From contig JAHBZS010000028.1 of assembly GCA_019635285.1 (NCBI GenBank), positions 1 through 60,312 on the forward strand: a DNA stretch of 60,312 bases, read 5' to 3'. This DNA comes from Rubrivivax sp. GTDB lineage: Bacteria > Pseudomonadota > Gammaproteobacteria > Burkholderiales > Burkholderiaceae_C. The notes beneath the pieces were generated by a model. That model was not told the DNA's origin, ran no database searches, and worked only from the letters and a program-made list of their open reading frames with translations. Within the stretch, counting starts at the first letter, position 1. Every line of letters starts with the position of its first letter. A program made the position numbers and the translations under genes. Shown here in pieces: positions 16,634 to 25,379 of this stretch.

Positions 16634-18310
16634 TCAGGGCTGGGCGGTGGCACGGCGCAGCGCAGCGCGTATCTTGCCCGCATCGAAGCCGCGCCAGCGC
16701 GCGGCCACGTGCTGGTCGGGGCGGATCAGGTAGACGGTGCCGGGCCGCGCGTCGTAGCGCTGCGCCAGCAGGCCGGCCACGTCCTCGACATCACCGCCCG
16801 CCGCGTTGACCCACAGCACGCGCGCCACGATGCGCCCTTCGGCCACGCGCTCCTGCGCCGGCCGCTCGCCGAAAGCCAGCAGCGTGAAGCCGCCCGCCGG
16901 GCCATGCAGCGTGTTCAGCACGTTCAGCAGCCAGCCGTCCTGGCCGGCGTGGCGCAGCGGCGCGTCGACGCAGTTGGTGCCCGGCCGCATCGCCCCGGCA
17001 AAACTATCTTCGTCCGCGGTGTTCAGCGGCGAGTGCAGGTACGGCGTCGGCGTCGACAGCCGGCCGCTGTTGATCAGCGGGCGCGCGAAGGGCTCGCTGG
17101 CGGCCAGCTGCAGCACCGCGTTGCGGTAGCGCAGGCTGACGCGGCTTTTCGGCGAGATGAAGTCGGTGGCCCGCGTGGAGTGCCGCAGGTTGTCGTCGGC
17201 GGCGAAGGCGCGTTCGTCCTGGTAGCTGTCGAGCAGCGCCTCGGGCGCGGCGCCGTCGATCACCAGCTTGAGCTTCCACGCCAGGTTGTCGACGTCCTGC
17301 ACGCCGGTGTTGGCGCCGCGCGCGCCGAAGGGCGATACCTGGTGCGCGGCGTCGCCGGCGAAGATCACGCGGCCGTAGCGGAACCGGTCGATGCGCCGGC
17401 AGGCGAACTGGTAGACCGACACCCATTCCAGGTCGAAGGGCAGGTCCGGGCCGAGCATCGTCTGGATGCGCGGGATCACGCGCTCGGGGCGCTTCTCGGC
17501 CTCGGGGTCGGCGTCGCGGCCGAGCTGGAAGTCGATGCGCCAGACGTCGTCGCACTGCTTGTGCAGCAGCACGCTCTGGCCGCGATGGAACGGCGGGTCG
17601 AACCAGAACCAGCGCTCGGGCACCGTGCCCAGGCCGCGTGCGTTCTGCGCCTGGGCCAGCACGCCGGGCTTGAGCACCACGTCGGCGATGAGGAAGCGGT
17701 CCTCGAAAAACTGGCCGGTGAAGGTGGCGCCCACCATCTCGCGCGTGTCGCTGTTGGCGCCGTCGCAGGCCACCACCCAGTCGGCCAGCAGCTCGTAGCG
17801 GCCGTCGGGCGTCTCGACCGTCAGGCGGGCGTGGTCGGCCTGCTGCTGCAGCGCCACCAGCTTGTGCTTCCAGCCGACGGAGATGCTGGGGTGCGCCTCG
17901 CAGGCGTCGACCAAGGTCTGTTCGACGTAATACTGCTGCAGGTTGACCATTGCCGGCATCTTGTGATGCGCCTCGGGCAGCAGGTCGAAGCGGTAGACCA
18001 GGTCGTCCTCGAGGAACACCTTGCCCACCTGCCAGCGCACGCCCTTGTCCACCAGCGGGTCGGCCACGCCCAGGCGGTCCCAGATCTCCAGCGGCCGCTT
18101 GGCGTAGCACACCGCGCGCGAGCCGAAGCTGACGGTGTTGTTGTCGTCCAGCAGCAGCACGCTCAGGCCGCGCTGCGCGCAGTCCAGCGCCATGCTCAGG
18201 CCGATCGGCCCGGCGCCGATGACCACCAGCGGGTGGCGCTCGACGCGGCCCTCGCGCTGCGCCGCGCTTTGCCGGTAGGGGAACTCGGGGTAGGCGTAGC
18301 TCTTGGACAT
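16634..18310 (-). CDS. FAD-dependent aromatic hydroxylase, MhaA/MhpA-like
   Basis: The 558-residue protein is a class A flavoprotein monooxygenase: GAGPIG at 32-37, CDGANS at 182-187 and GDAAH at 319-323, followed by an extended C-terminal thioredoxin-like part as in phenol hydroxylase and MhpA. Placed directly before the DUF2783 gene and hmgA, it is best explained as the hydroxylase that makes homogentisate from 3-hydroxyphenylacetate (MhaA), using NAD(P)H and oxygen. Another meta-hydroxylated substrate is possible. The ATG at 18310 was chosen because the longer frame has no homologous-looking sequence. Confidence 0.85.
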   Translation of the reverse strand: MSKSYAYPEFPYRQSAAQREGRVERHPLVVIGAGPIGLSMALDCAQRGLSVLLLDDNNTVSFGSRAVCYAKRPLEIWDRLGVADPLVDKGVRWQVGKVFLEDDLVYRFDLLPEAHHKMPAMVNLQQYYVEQTLVDACEAHPSISVGWKHKLVALQQQADHARLTVETPDGRYELLADWVVACDGANSDTREMVGATFTGQFFEDRFLIADVVLKPGVLAQAQNARGLGTVPERWFWFDPPFHRGQSVLLHKQCDDVWRIDFQLGRDADPEAEKRPERVIPRIQTMLGPDLPFDLEWVSVYQFACRRIDRFRYGRVIFAGDAAHQVSPFGARGANTGVQDVDNLAWKLKLVIDGAAPEALLDSYQDERAFAADDNLRHSTRATDFISPKSRVSLRYRNAVLQLAASEPFARPLINSGRLSTPTPYLHSPLNTADEDSFAGAMRPGTNCVDAPLRHAGQDGWLLNVLNTLHGPAGGFTLLAFGERPAQERVAEGRIVARVLWVNAAGGDVEDVAGLLAQRYDARPGTVYLIRPDQHVAARWRGFDAGKIRAALRRATAQP

Positions 18311-18517
18311 GTCAACCTTCCATGGATCGCAGCCTGCGCTGCCAGCACACACCGCGCCGGGCGCCGCCACGGACTCCGGCGGCGCCGGCGCGTCAGCTGT
18401 GCGCCCTCGACGGGCCGAACCCGCACAAGCAACCGTCGCTGCGGTCGGACGCTGCCTGCGAAGACCCGCCGGCCTGCACGCCGGCTGGCGCGCGCGGCGC
18501 GCAAAAAAGGGGCGGGG

Positions 18518-19054
18518 CTACCCTGCCAGTTCGGCCTCGTGCATCCACTGCGCATGCTTCGGCGCGCGCTTGGTGCGAGACCACTCGTCCAGCATCTCCC
18601 ACTTCACGTCGTCCAGCTTCTTCTGCATCTCCGGCGTGGCCGTGTCGCAGGCCAGCTCGAGACGGTGGCCGTTGGGGTCGAAGAAGTAGATGGACTTGAA
18701 GATGGTGTGGTCGGTGATGCCGATCACGTCGATGCCGGCGGCCTGCAGCCGCGCCTTGGTTTCTTCCAGCTCCTGCACGCTGCCCACCTTGAAGGCGATG
18801 TGCTGCACCCAGTCGGGCGTGTTGCTGTCGCGGCCCATCGGCGGCGAATTCGGCAGCTCGAAGAAGGCCATGATGTTGCCGTTGCCGGCATCCATGAACA
18901 GATGCATGTACGGGTCGGGCGCGTGCGTCGACGGCACCTTGTCCTCGGCGATGGCGAGCACGAAGTCCATGCCCAGGTGCTTGCGGTACCACTCCACCGT
19001 TTCCTTGGCGTCGCGGCAACGGTAGGCGACGTGATGGATGCGTTGAATCTTCAT
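18518..19054 (-). CDS. VOC (glyoxalase/dioxygenase fold) protein
   Basis: The 178-residue protein has two VOC half-domains. Candidate metal ligands are the His of RIHHVAY near residue 8, the Glu of FFELP, the His of VQHIAFK and the Glu of HRLELA, the spacing seen in glyoxalase I and type I extradiol enzymes. It starts three bases downstream of the MBL gene stop and precedes the MhaA-like gene by 207 bases, so it belongs to the homogentisate cluster. Its reaction is unknown; handling of a toxic intermediate or an isomerase-like step are options without direct support. Confidence 0.85.
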   Translation of the reverse strand: MKIQRIHHVAYRCRDAKETVEWYRKHLGMDFVLAIAEDKVPSTHAPDPYMHLFMDAGNGNIMAFFELPNSPPMGRDSNTPDWVQHIAFKVGSVQELEETKARLQAAGIDVIGITDHTIFKSIYFFDPNGHRLELACDTATPEMQKKLDDVKWEMLDEWSRTKRAPKHAQWMHEAELAG

Positions 19055-19057
19055 GGC

Positions 19058-20011
19058 TCAGGTCTCCAGGGCTTTCCACATCTCGATGTCGCGTTCGGCG
19101 GTCCAGATGCGCGGGTCGGGGAATTGGGTGGCTTCGTCGTAGGCGCGGGTCACGTCGAAGGGCATGCAGTGGTTGAAGATGACCCAGTGGCCGTACTTCG
19201 GCTGCAGCTTGTCGAAGGTCTCCTTGTAGACCGCGCGCAACTCCTTGCCCGCGGCGGCGCCGGCCTTCACGCTGGCATACAGGTCGGCGATGAAGTTGCG
19301 GGTACCTTCGAGCCCGCGCGCCACATCGGCCGCGCCTTGCAGCGCCGCGCCGCGGCCCGGCACCAGCGCCTGCGGCTTGAGCGCCGCGATGTTGTCCAGC
19401 GTCTTCGGCCAGTCCTGGAAGTACGCGTCGCCGGCATAGGGCGTGGCGTCGAACTCCACCAGGTCGCCGCTGAACAGCACCCTGTCCTGCGGCAGCCAGA
19501 CCACGGTGTCGCCCTTGGTGTGGCCACGGCCCAGCTGGATCAGCTGCACTTCCAGCTTGCCCAGCCACAAGGTCATGCGGCCGGTGAAGGTCATGGTCGG
19601 CCAGGTCATGCCCGGCGGCACCGATTCGACGTTCTGAAACAGCCGCGGGAAGCGGCCGATCTCGCTGGCCTTGTCCTGCTCGCCGCGCTCGACGATCAGG
19701 TCGCGCGTGTCCTGGCTGGCGATGATGTGCTCCGGCCGGTAGGCCGACGCGCCCAGCACCCGCACCGCGTGGTAGTGGCTCAGCACCACGTACTTGATGG
19801 GCTTGTCGGTGACTTCGCGGATGCGGCGGATCACGTCCTGCGCCATGGCCGGCGTGGCCTGGGTGTCGATGACCATCACCGCGTCGTCGCCGATGACGAT
19901 GCCCGTGTTGGGGTCGCCCTCCGCCGTGTAGGCATAGGCGTGCTCGGACAGCTTGCTGAAGGTGACCGTCTTTTCTTCCAGGTCAGCCTGGCTGGCGAAG
20001 GCTTTGCTCAT
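19058..20011 (-). CDS. MBL-fold protein with altered metal motif
   Basis: The 317-residue protein has the metallo-beta-lactamase fold, with VMVIDTQATP, LSHYHAVRVLGASAY, GRGHTKGDTVVWLP and FSGDLVEFDA in the usual order. The signature HxHxDH is changed: the sequence reads H-Y-H-A-V-R, so the Asp and third His of the motif are missing while later His and Asp residues remain. This may leave a single metal site. It is the first gene of the minus-strand homogentisate cluster, 115 bases from the divergent iclR gene. Its role in the pathway is not known to me. Confidence 0.85.
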   Translation of the reverse strand: MSKAFASQADLEEKTVTFSKLSEHAYAYTAEGDPNTGIVIGDDAVMVIDTQATPAMAQDVIRRIREVTDKPIKYVVLSHYHAVRVLGASAYRPEHIIASQDTRDLIVERGEQDKASEIGRFPRLFQNVESVPPGMTWPTMTFTGRMTLWLGKLEVQLIQLGRGHTKGDTVVWLPQDRVLFSGDLVEFDATPYAGDAYFQDWPKTLDNIAALKPQALVPGRGAALQGAADVARGLEGTRNFIADLYASVKAGAAAGKELRAVYKETFDKLQPKYGHWVIFNHCMPFDVTRAYDEATQFPDPRIWTAERDIEMWKALET

Positions 20012-20064
20012 GCACTCTCCAATTCAGTTTAGTACAACGTATTCGCACTGGTGTAACTACGGAC

Positions 20065-20110
20065 TTGATTCTAGTCAAACAGTTCGTTAATGTCTAAATC
20101 ATTCGTTTAA
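20065..20110. promoter_or_regulatory. Candidate IclR operator/promoter region
   Basis: The 115-base gap between the MBL gene and iclR is clearly richer in A and T than its surroundings. It holds an imperfect palindrome TTGATTCTAGTCAA (20065-20078) and two direct repeats, TTCGTTAA (20083-20090) and TTCGTTTAA (20102-20110), about two helical turns apart. IclR regulators of aromatic pathways often bind repeats in such divergent gaps. The role is inferred from position. Confidence 0.45.
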
Positions 20111-20126
20111 GTAGAAACCCGTATCC

Positions 20127-20921
20127 ATGGCAACCCCCTCCCATCGGGCCGAAACCGACACGCCCCCGCGGCTGCAGCGGGGCATCCAGAGCGTGGAGGT
20201 CGGCGGCCAGTTGCTGCGCGCGCTGGCGCACCAGGGGCGGCCGATGGCCCTGAAGGACCTGGCGCGCGAAGCCGGCATGAGCGCCGCCAAGGCGCACCCC
20301 TACCTGGTGAGCTTCGGCAAGCTCGGGCTGGTGGAGCAGGACCCGCAGTCCGGCCGCTACGGCCTGGGGCCACTGGCCATGCAGCTGGGGCTGATCAGCC
20401 TGCAGCAGTACGACCCGGTGCGCCTGGCCACGCCGCTGATCGGCGAGCTGGCGCGCACGCTGGGCCATACCGTGGGCATCGCCGTGTGGGGCAACCGCGG
20501 GCCGACGATGGTGCGCATCGAGGAGGCGCCGTCGGCGGTGCACGTGAACATGCGCCACGGCACGGTGATGAGCCTGCGCGGCACCGCGTCGGGCCTGCTG
20601 TTCTGCGCCTACCTGCCGCGCGAGACGGTGCAGCCCTTGCTGGCGGCCGAAGCCGGGGACGGCAGCGATGCCGCACTGCAGGCGCAGCTGACGCTGGTGC
20701 GGGCCCAGGGTCTGGCGCAGGCGGTGGACGCCTCGGTCCCCGGCATCAGCGCGATGGCTGCGCCGGTGTTCGACGTCAGCGACCGCATCGTCATGAGCCT
20801 CACCGCCATCGGCCCCAGTGCCATCTTCGACGTGCGCACCGACGGCCCCACCGCGCGGGTGCTGCGCCACAGCGCGACCGAGCTGTCGCGCCAGCTCGGC
20901 GCCGGCAGGGCGGCCGCCTAG
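20127..20921 (+). CDS. IclR family transcriptional regulator
   Basis: The 264-residue protein has an N-terminal winged helix (about residues 14-75, with RGIQSVEVGGQLLRAL and GMSAAKAHPYLVSFGKLGLV) and a C-terminal IclR effector domain that ends with the usual SLTAIGPSA segment. It is transcribed away from the homogentisate cluster and is the natural candidate for its regulator, sensing 3-hydroxyphenylacetate, homogentisate or a related acid. The convergent membrane-protein gene ends three bases after its stop. Activator or repressor function cannot be told from sequence. Confidence 0.92.
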   Translation: MATPSHRAETDTPPRLQRGIQSVEVGGQLLRALAHQGRPMALKDLAREAGMSAAKAHPYLVSFGKLGLVEQDPQSGRYGLGPLAMQLGLISLQQYDPVRLATPLIGELARTLGHTVGIAVWGNRGPTMVRIEEAPSAVHVNMRHGTVMSLRGTASGLLFCAYLPRETVQPLLAAEAGDGSDAALQAQLTLVRAQGLAQAVDASVPGISAMAAPVFDVSDRIVMSLTAIGPSAIFDVRTDGPTARVLRHSATELSRQLGAGRAAA

Positions 20922-20924
20922 GCC

Positions 20925-22229
20925 CTAAGCCGGGTGCGTGCCGTCGCCGATGCGCTGCACCAGCAGCTTGTCGACGCGCTTGCCGTCCAGGTCCACCACC
21001 TCGAAGCGCCAGCCGTCCCACTCGACGCTGTCGCCGGTGACCGGCAGGCGGCCCAGCAACAGCATCACCATGCCCGCCAGGGTGTTGTAGCGGCCGCGGT
21101 CTTCCTCCGGCACGTCCTTGATATCGAGCCGGTCCTTCAGCTCGGGGATCGGAATCAGCCCGTCCATCAGCCAGCTGCCGTCGGCGCGTTGGGTGGCCCA
21201 GGCCTCTTCGCCGGTGCCGGTGCCGACAAATTCGCCGGTGATGGCCTCCAGCAGGTCCCGCTCGGTGATCACGCCCTGCACCGCGCCGTATTCGTCGACC
21301 ACGAAGACCATCTCCGCGCTGGTCTGACGGAAGTGCTCCAGCAGTTCCATGCCCGACAGCGTTTCGGGCACGAACACCGGCGGCTTGAGGTGTTCGTTCA
21401 GGTCCGGCTTGAGCCCCTGGGCCAGCGGCGGCAGCAGGGTGTGCGCCGCGACCACGCCGATGACGTCGTCCAGGCCGAGGCGGCAGACCGGATAGCGCGA
21501 GCGGCCGCCTTGCACCATGCGCTCGATCATCTGCTCCACCGGTGCAGACGCATCGAGCCAGATGATGTCGGCGCGCGGAATCATCATCGAGCCGATCTGC
21601 CGCTCGTCCAGGCGGAAGACGTTGCGCACCATCTGGTGCTCCTGCGCTTCGATGACGCCGGCATCGACGCCCTCTTCCAGGCTCGCCGCGATTTCCTCTT
21701 CGGTGACGCTGCGCGACGGCCCGCCACGGATGCCCAGCAGGCGCAGCACGGCTTCCGTGCAGGCGCCGAGCAACCAGACAAAAGGCCGCGTCGCGGCCGA
21801 CAGCCAGTTCATCGGCTGCGCCACCAGGCGCGCCACGGTCTCGGGGAACATCTGGCCCAGGCGCTTGGGCACCAGCTCGCCGAAGATGATCGTCAGGAAA
21901 GTGATCGTGGCCACCACCAACGCGGTCGCGCTGACCCGGGCCACCTTGGGCGTCAGCGGCAGCGCCTCCTGCAGCCAGCGCGCCAGCGGCTCGGCGAACG
22001 CGCCCTCGCCGACGATGCCGTTGAGCACGCCGATCGAGGTGATGCCGACCTGCACCGTCGACAGCCAGCGCGTCGGGTTCTCGTGCAGTTCCATCGCCGC
22101 CTGGGCACCCGGCTCCTGGCCCTCGACCATGACCTGCAGCCGCGCCTTGCGGCTCGCGGTGAGCGCCATCTCGGACATCGCGAAGACGCCATTCAGCAGA
22201 ATCAGAAAGACCAGAAGCGCGACGTCCAT
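20925..22229 (-). CDS. Hemolysin/CNNM family membrane protein with CBS domains
   Basis: The 434-residue protein has an N-terminal DUF21 membrane domain with three to four helices (MDVALLVFLILLNGVFAMSE onward), two CBS domains around residues 195-320 and a C-terminal CorC/HlyC domain. This is the layout of the YfjD/CorB and human CNNM families, implicated in magnesium or cobalt handling; the name hemolysin is historical. The start at 22229 was chosen because it begins the first membrane helix. It is divergent from apaH, with only 58 bases between them. Confidence 0.9.
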   Translation of the reverse strand: MDVALLVFLILLNGVFAMSEMALTASRKARLQVMVEGQEPGAQAAMELHENPTRWLSTVQVGITSIGVLNGIVGEGAFAEPLARWLQEALPLTPKVARVSATALVVATITFLTIIFGELVPKRLGQMFPETVARLVAQPMNWLSAATRPFVWLLGACTEAVLRLLGIRGGPSRSVTEEEIAASLEEGVDAGVIEAQEHQMVRNVFRLDERQIGSMMIPRADIIWLDASAPVEQMIERMVQGGRSRYPVCRLGLDDVIGVVAAHTLLPPLAQGLKPDLNEHLKPPVFVPETLSGMELLEHFRQTSAEMVFVVDEYGAVQGVITERDLLEAITGEFVGTGTGEEAWATQRADGSWLMDGLIPIPELKDRLDIKDVPEEDRGRYNTLAGMVMLLLGRLPVTGDSVEWDGWRFEVVDLDGKRVDKLLVQRIGDGTHPA

Positions 22230-22287
22230 GCACGGCCGCCCGAGGGTGGCAAGCGGAAATTGGGGCGCAGCGTAGCAGAATCGTCCC

Positions 22288-23109
22288 ATGGACTACCTCG
22301 TCGGGGACCTGCAGGGCTGCTGCGATGCCTTCGATCGGCTGCTGGCCGAGATCGGCTTCTCGGCCTCGCGCGATCACCTGGTGGTGGTCGGCGATCTGGT
22401 CAACCGCGGCCCGGATTCGCTGGGCACGCTGAAGCGGCTACGCGCGCTGGGCGACGCCGTCACCTGCCTGCTCGGCAACCACGACCTGCACCTGCTGGCC
22501 GTGGCGCACGGCGTGCGCAAGCCGCGCAAAGACGACACGCTGGACGACGTCCTGGGTTCGAAGAAGCGCGACGAATGGATCGACTGGCTGCGCCAGCGCC
22601 GCATGGCGCACCGCCTCGACGGCTGGCTGCTGGTGCATGCCGGCGTGGTGCCGCAATGGGACGCGGCCAAGGCGCTGGCGCTGGCCGCCGAGATCGAGGC
22701 CCTGCTGCGCGGCCCCGACCTGCCGCAGATGCTGCAGCAGATGTACGGCAACGAACCCGCGGCATGGCACGAAGACCTGCGGGGCGCCGACCGCTGGCGC
22801 TTCGTCATCAACGTGCTGACGCGCATCCGCTTTTGCACGCCGGCCGGCCGGCTCGAGCTGAAGATCAAGGAAGGCGCCGACGCCGCGCCGCCCGGCTACC
22901 AGCCCTGGTTCGACATCGCCGGCCGGCGCACCGAAGGCACGCCCGTCGCCTTCGGCCACTGGTCGACGCTGGGCCGCGTGGACCGGCCCGACCTGCTGGC
23001 GCTGGACACCGGTTGCGTCTGGGGCGGCAAGCTCAGCGCGGTGCGCATCGACGGCGGCCGCCGCGAATGGGTGCAGGTGAAGTGTGCGCAGGCGCAGCGT
23101 CCGGGCTGA
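22288..23109 (+). CDS. apaH: Diadenosine tetraphosphatase ApaH
   Basis: The 273-residue protein has the metallophosphatase signatures MDYLVGDLQGC at the N-terminus, VVGDLVNRGPDS and LGNHDLH, with the Asp, His and Asn residues of a two-metal site. It hydrolyses Ap4A symmetrically to two ADP, limiting alarmone levels and removing Np4-caps from RNA. Length and motifs match E. coli ApaH. The tRNA-Ser gene follows 40 bases after its stop. Confidence 0.95.
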   Translation: MDYLVGDLQGCCDAFDRLLAEIGFSASRDHLVVVGDLVNRGPDSLGTLKRLRALGDAVTCLLGNHDLHLLAVAHGVRKPRKDDTLDDVLGSKKRDEWIDWLRQRRMAHRLDGWLLVHAGVVPQWDAAKALALAAEIEALLRGPDLPQMLQQMYGNEPAAWHEDLRGADRWRFVINVLTRIRFCTPAGRLELKIKEGADAAPPGYQPWFDIAGRRTEGTPVAFGHWSTLGRVDRPDLLALDTGCVWGGKLSAVRIDGGRREWVQVKCAQAQRPG

Positions 23110-23149
23110 GGCCCGTCCGCTGCGGCGCCACTACACTAGCGCGCGCGTC

Positions 23150-23237
23150 GGAGAGATGGCAGAGCGGTCGATTGCACTGGTCTTGAAAACCAGCGACGGG
23201 CAACCGTCCGTGGGTTCGAATCCCACTCTCTCCGCCA
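23150..23237 (+). tRNA. tRNA-Ser (anticodon TGA)
   Basis: An 88-base sequence folds as a type II tRNA. The acceptor stem GGAGAGA pairs with TCTCTCC, followed by the discriminator G and an encoded CCA. The anticodon arm contains CTTGAAA, giving TGA, which reads UCA codons. A long variable arm (GCGACGGGCAACCGTCC region) and the T-loop GGTTCGAATCC are present. The D-arm carries GGCAGAGCGGT. Everything expected of tRNA-Ser is present. Confidence 0.97.
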
Positions 23238-23249
23238 GACCATAGCCGC

Positions 23250-24017
23250 CTAGCTGCGGCGGCGGCGACCCACCCAGCCCATGCCGGCCATGCCGGCCAG
23301 CACCAGCGCGAAGCTCGCCGGCTCCGGCACCTGCGACGGCGGCAGCAAGGTCAGCGAGGTCTCGATGCGCAGGTTGGACTCCGAGGTGTGGCGCTCGGCG
23401 AAGAAGAAGTCGAAGCTGTAGTTGCCTGCGGCCTTGCCCGGGCCGAACAGCGTGTCCAGGTTCACCGACCGGCTGTCGGCGCCGTGCACGCCGCCAAGGT
23501 CGATGCCCAGCTGCTTGTCGAAGAACACCCACACGTCGTCGTCGCCGGTGAAGGTGAAGGTCTGGCCCGTGCCCGGCTCGTAGCCGAAGCTGGCCGCGAT
23601 CTGGTAGGTGAAGTGGTAGTTGTGGCTGCGGCCCTGGTTGCCCAGCAGCTCGCCGTCGATGGGGAAGAAGCTGCTGTTCGAGTAGCGGTAGATGCCGGAG
23701 CCGGGCGCGGTCTCGTCCAGCGTGATGGCATGCGAGCGGCTCGGCGCGGCGCCACCGAACCATTCGGCGAAGGACGCCGGCGAGGTGACGTAGCCCGGGG
23801 CCCCGAACTTCACGGGCGTCGGCGCATTGCCGGTGAGCGTGCTGTTGACCATGCCCGGCACGGTGCCGCCGATGCCCGATTCGAAGTCGGGGTTGCTGCT
23901 GCCGGGCACCAGCGCGCCCGGAATGAAGTCACGCACGGTGCCGGTGAGGGTGATGCTGCCTGCAAAGGCGGCGGTGGCACCGAGGGTCAGCAGGCTGGCG
24001 GCGAAGAGCTTCTTCAT
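23250..24017 (-). CDS. PEP-CTERM protein with fibro-slime-like domain
   Basis: The 255-residue protein has a Sec signal peptide (MKKLFAASLLTLGATAAFAG), a central domain with TFTGDDDVWVFFDKQLGIDL and LDLGG-type motifs that resembles the fibro-slime domain of Dictyostelium prespore and bacterial surface proteins, and a C-terminal sorting signal VPEPASFALVLAGM followed by a basic tail RRRRS. The sorting signal is recognised by exosortase, which processes proteins for surface or matrix display. No exosortase gene is in this window. The gene is convergent with tRNA-Ser and stands alone. Confidence 0.88.
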   Translation of the reverse strand: MKKLFAASLLTLGATAAFAGSITLTGTVRDFIPGALVPGSSNPDFESGIGGTVPGMVNSTLTGNAPTPVKFGAPGYVTSPASFAEWFGGAAPSRSHAITLDETAPGSGIYRYSNSSFFPIDGELLGNQGRSHNYHFTYQIAASFGYEPGTGQTFTFTGDDDVWVFFDKQLGIDLGGVHGADSRSVNLDTLFGPGKAAGNYSFDFFFAERHTSESNLRIETSLTLLPPSQVPEPASFALVLAGMAGMGWVGRRRRS

Positions 24018-24162
24018 GGTCAGGCGGATCGGTTTCCGATGGGTGTTTCGCTGCCGGCCATTGTGGGCAGGCGCGCGCCGCAAGGCATCACCGCATCCAG
24101 GGGGGCGCAACCGCGGCCGGCGTGCGCTGCTGCACGCCCGCCTGTAACCGCCGCCGTGCCGC

Positions 24163-25299
24163 TCAGTCGCGGCTCGGGTCGATCAGGAATTTTTCGCCGG
24201 TGGCGCGCCGGGCATAGACGGCAATGGCCTGCGGCGTCAGCGCCTCGGCCAGCGACACGGTCTGCGTGTAGCGGCTGGCGAAGGTGGTCTTCAGCTCCGC
24301 GGCCACACGCTCGCGCAGTGCCTGCGCCGTCGCTGCACCGACCTTCTGCAGGAACGGGAACAGCAACCAGCCGCCGACGCCCCAGGCCATGCCGGCGTTG
24401 CGCACGATCTCGGTCGGCGACGGGTCGAGCATGCCGTACAGGTAGACCTGCTTGTGCGTGGTGGACCCGTAGCGGCTGTATTCGGCCGCCTTGCGGTTGA
24501 GGGCCGTCTCCATGCAGCCCAGGATCTGGCTCGCCAGCCGGCCGCCGCCCACGGCGTCGAAGGCGAGGGTCGCTCCGGTCGTCGCCACGGCAGCGGTCAG
24601 TTCATCGATGAAGCCGGGCGATGTGCTCACGCACACGTGCTGGGCACCCTGCTCGCGCAGCAGCGCGGCCTGCTCCGGCTTGCGCACGATGTTCACCAGG
24701 CCGATGCCGTCCTTCAGGCAGATGCGGTTGAGCATCTGCCCCAGGTTCGACGCCGCCGCGGTGTGCACCAGCGCCTGGTGGCCTTCGCGCTTCATGGTCT
24801 CGACCATGCCCAGCGCGGTCAGCGGGTTGACGAAGCAGCTGGCGCCGTCGGCCGCGCTGGCGTCGGCCGGCAGCGGCAGGCACTGGCTGGCCGGCATGCA
24901 GCGGTACTGCGCGTACATCGCGCCGCCGATCATGGCGACCGTCTTGCCCAGCAGGGCCTGCGCGGCGGGCGAGTTGCCGGCCTTGACCACCAACCCAGCA
25001 CCTTCGTTGCCGACCGGCAGCGACTGGCCGACCCGCCCGGCCACGCCGGCCATCGCCTTCTCGGGAATGCGCGCCGTCAGCAGCGGGCTGTCCGCGCTGC
25101 CCGAGACCTTCAGGCTGGACAGGTCGGCCGGGCCGAACAGCAGCCCCAGGTCGCTGGGGTTGATGGGCGTGGCCTGGACGCGCACCAGCACCTCGTCGGG
25201 GCCGGGCTCGGGCACCGGCACGCGCTGCAGCGAGACTTCGAGCTCACCATTGGCGCGCACCAGCGAACGCAGTTGCAGTGCGGTGCTCGGGTCTGACAT
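24163..25299 (-). CDS. Zinc-binding dehydrogenase family (MDR, quinone reductase-like)
   Basis: The 378-residue medium-chain reductase has an N-terminal GroES-like fold (PEPGPDEVLVRVQATPINPSD) and a Rossmann part with HTAAASNLGQML. The zinc ligands of alcohol dehydrogenases are not evident, so it resembles quinone or enoyl reductases that use NADPH without zinc. The ATG at 25299 follows a strong AGGAGG. It lies 80 bases downstream of the MaoC-phosphotransacetylase gene on the same strand and may reduce an enoyl-CoA or quinone in the same pathway; the substrate is unknown. Confidence 0.85.
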   Translation of the reverse strand: MSDPSTALQLRSLVRANGELEVSLQRVPVPEPGPDEVLVRVQATPINPSDLGLLFGPADLSSLKVSGSADSPLLTARIPEKAMAGVAGRVGQSLPVGNEGAGLVVKAGNSPAAQALLGKTVAMIGGAMYAQYRCMPASQCLPLPADASAADGASCFVNPLTALGMVETMKREGHQALVHTAAASNLGQMLNRICLKDGIGLVNIVRKPEQAALLREQGAQHVCVSTSPGFIDELTAAVATTGATLAFDAVGGGRLASQILGCMETALNRKAAEYSRYGSTTHKQVYLYGMLDPSPTEIVRNAGMAWGVGGWLLFPFLQKVGAATAQALRERVAAELKTTFASRYTQTVSLAEALTPQAIAVYARRATGEKFLIDPSRD

Positions 25300-25379
25300 G
25301 TTGGGCCTCCTGGCTGCTGAGCGGGTGCGGCAGTTTAGAGGCTGCCCGCCGCGCCTGCGCAGCGCGGCGTGGCTGCGGC

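Noticed and set aside
16598-20032. A 1144-codon open frame on the plus strand opposite the homogentisate cluster
   Set aside because: Its protein is an Arg/His/Gln/Val-rich mirror of well-recognised minus-strand genes; a by-product of high third-position GC.
23150-24017. Integration site of a mobile element at tRNA-Ser
   Set aside because: No integrase gene and no repeat of the tRNA 3' end were seen downstream in the window.
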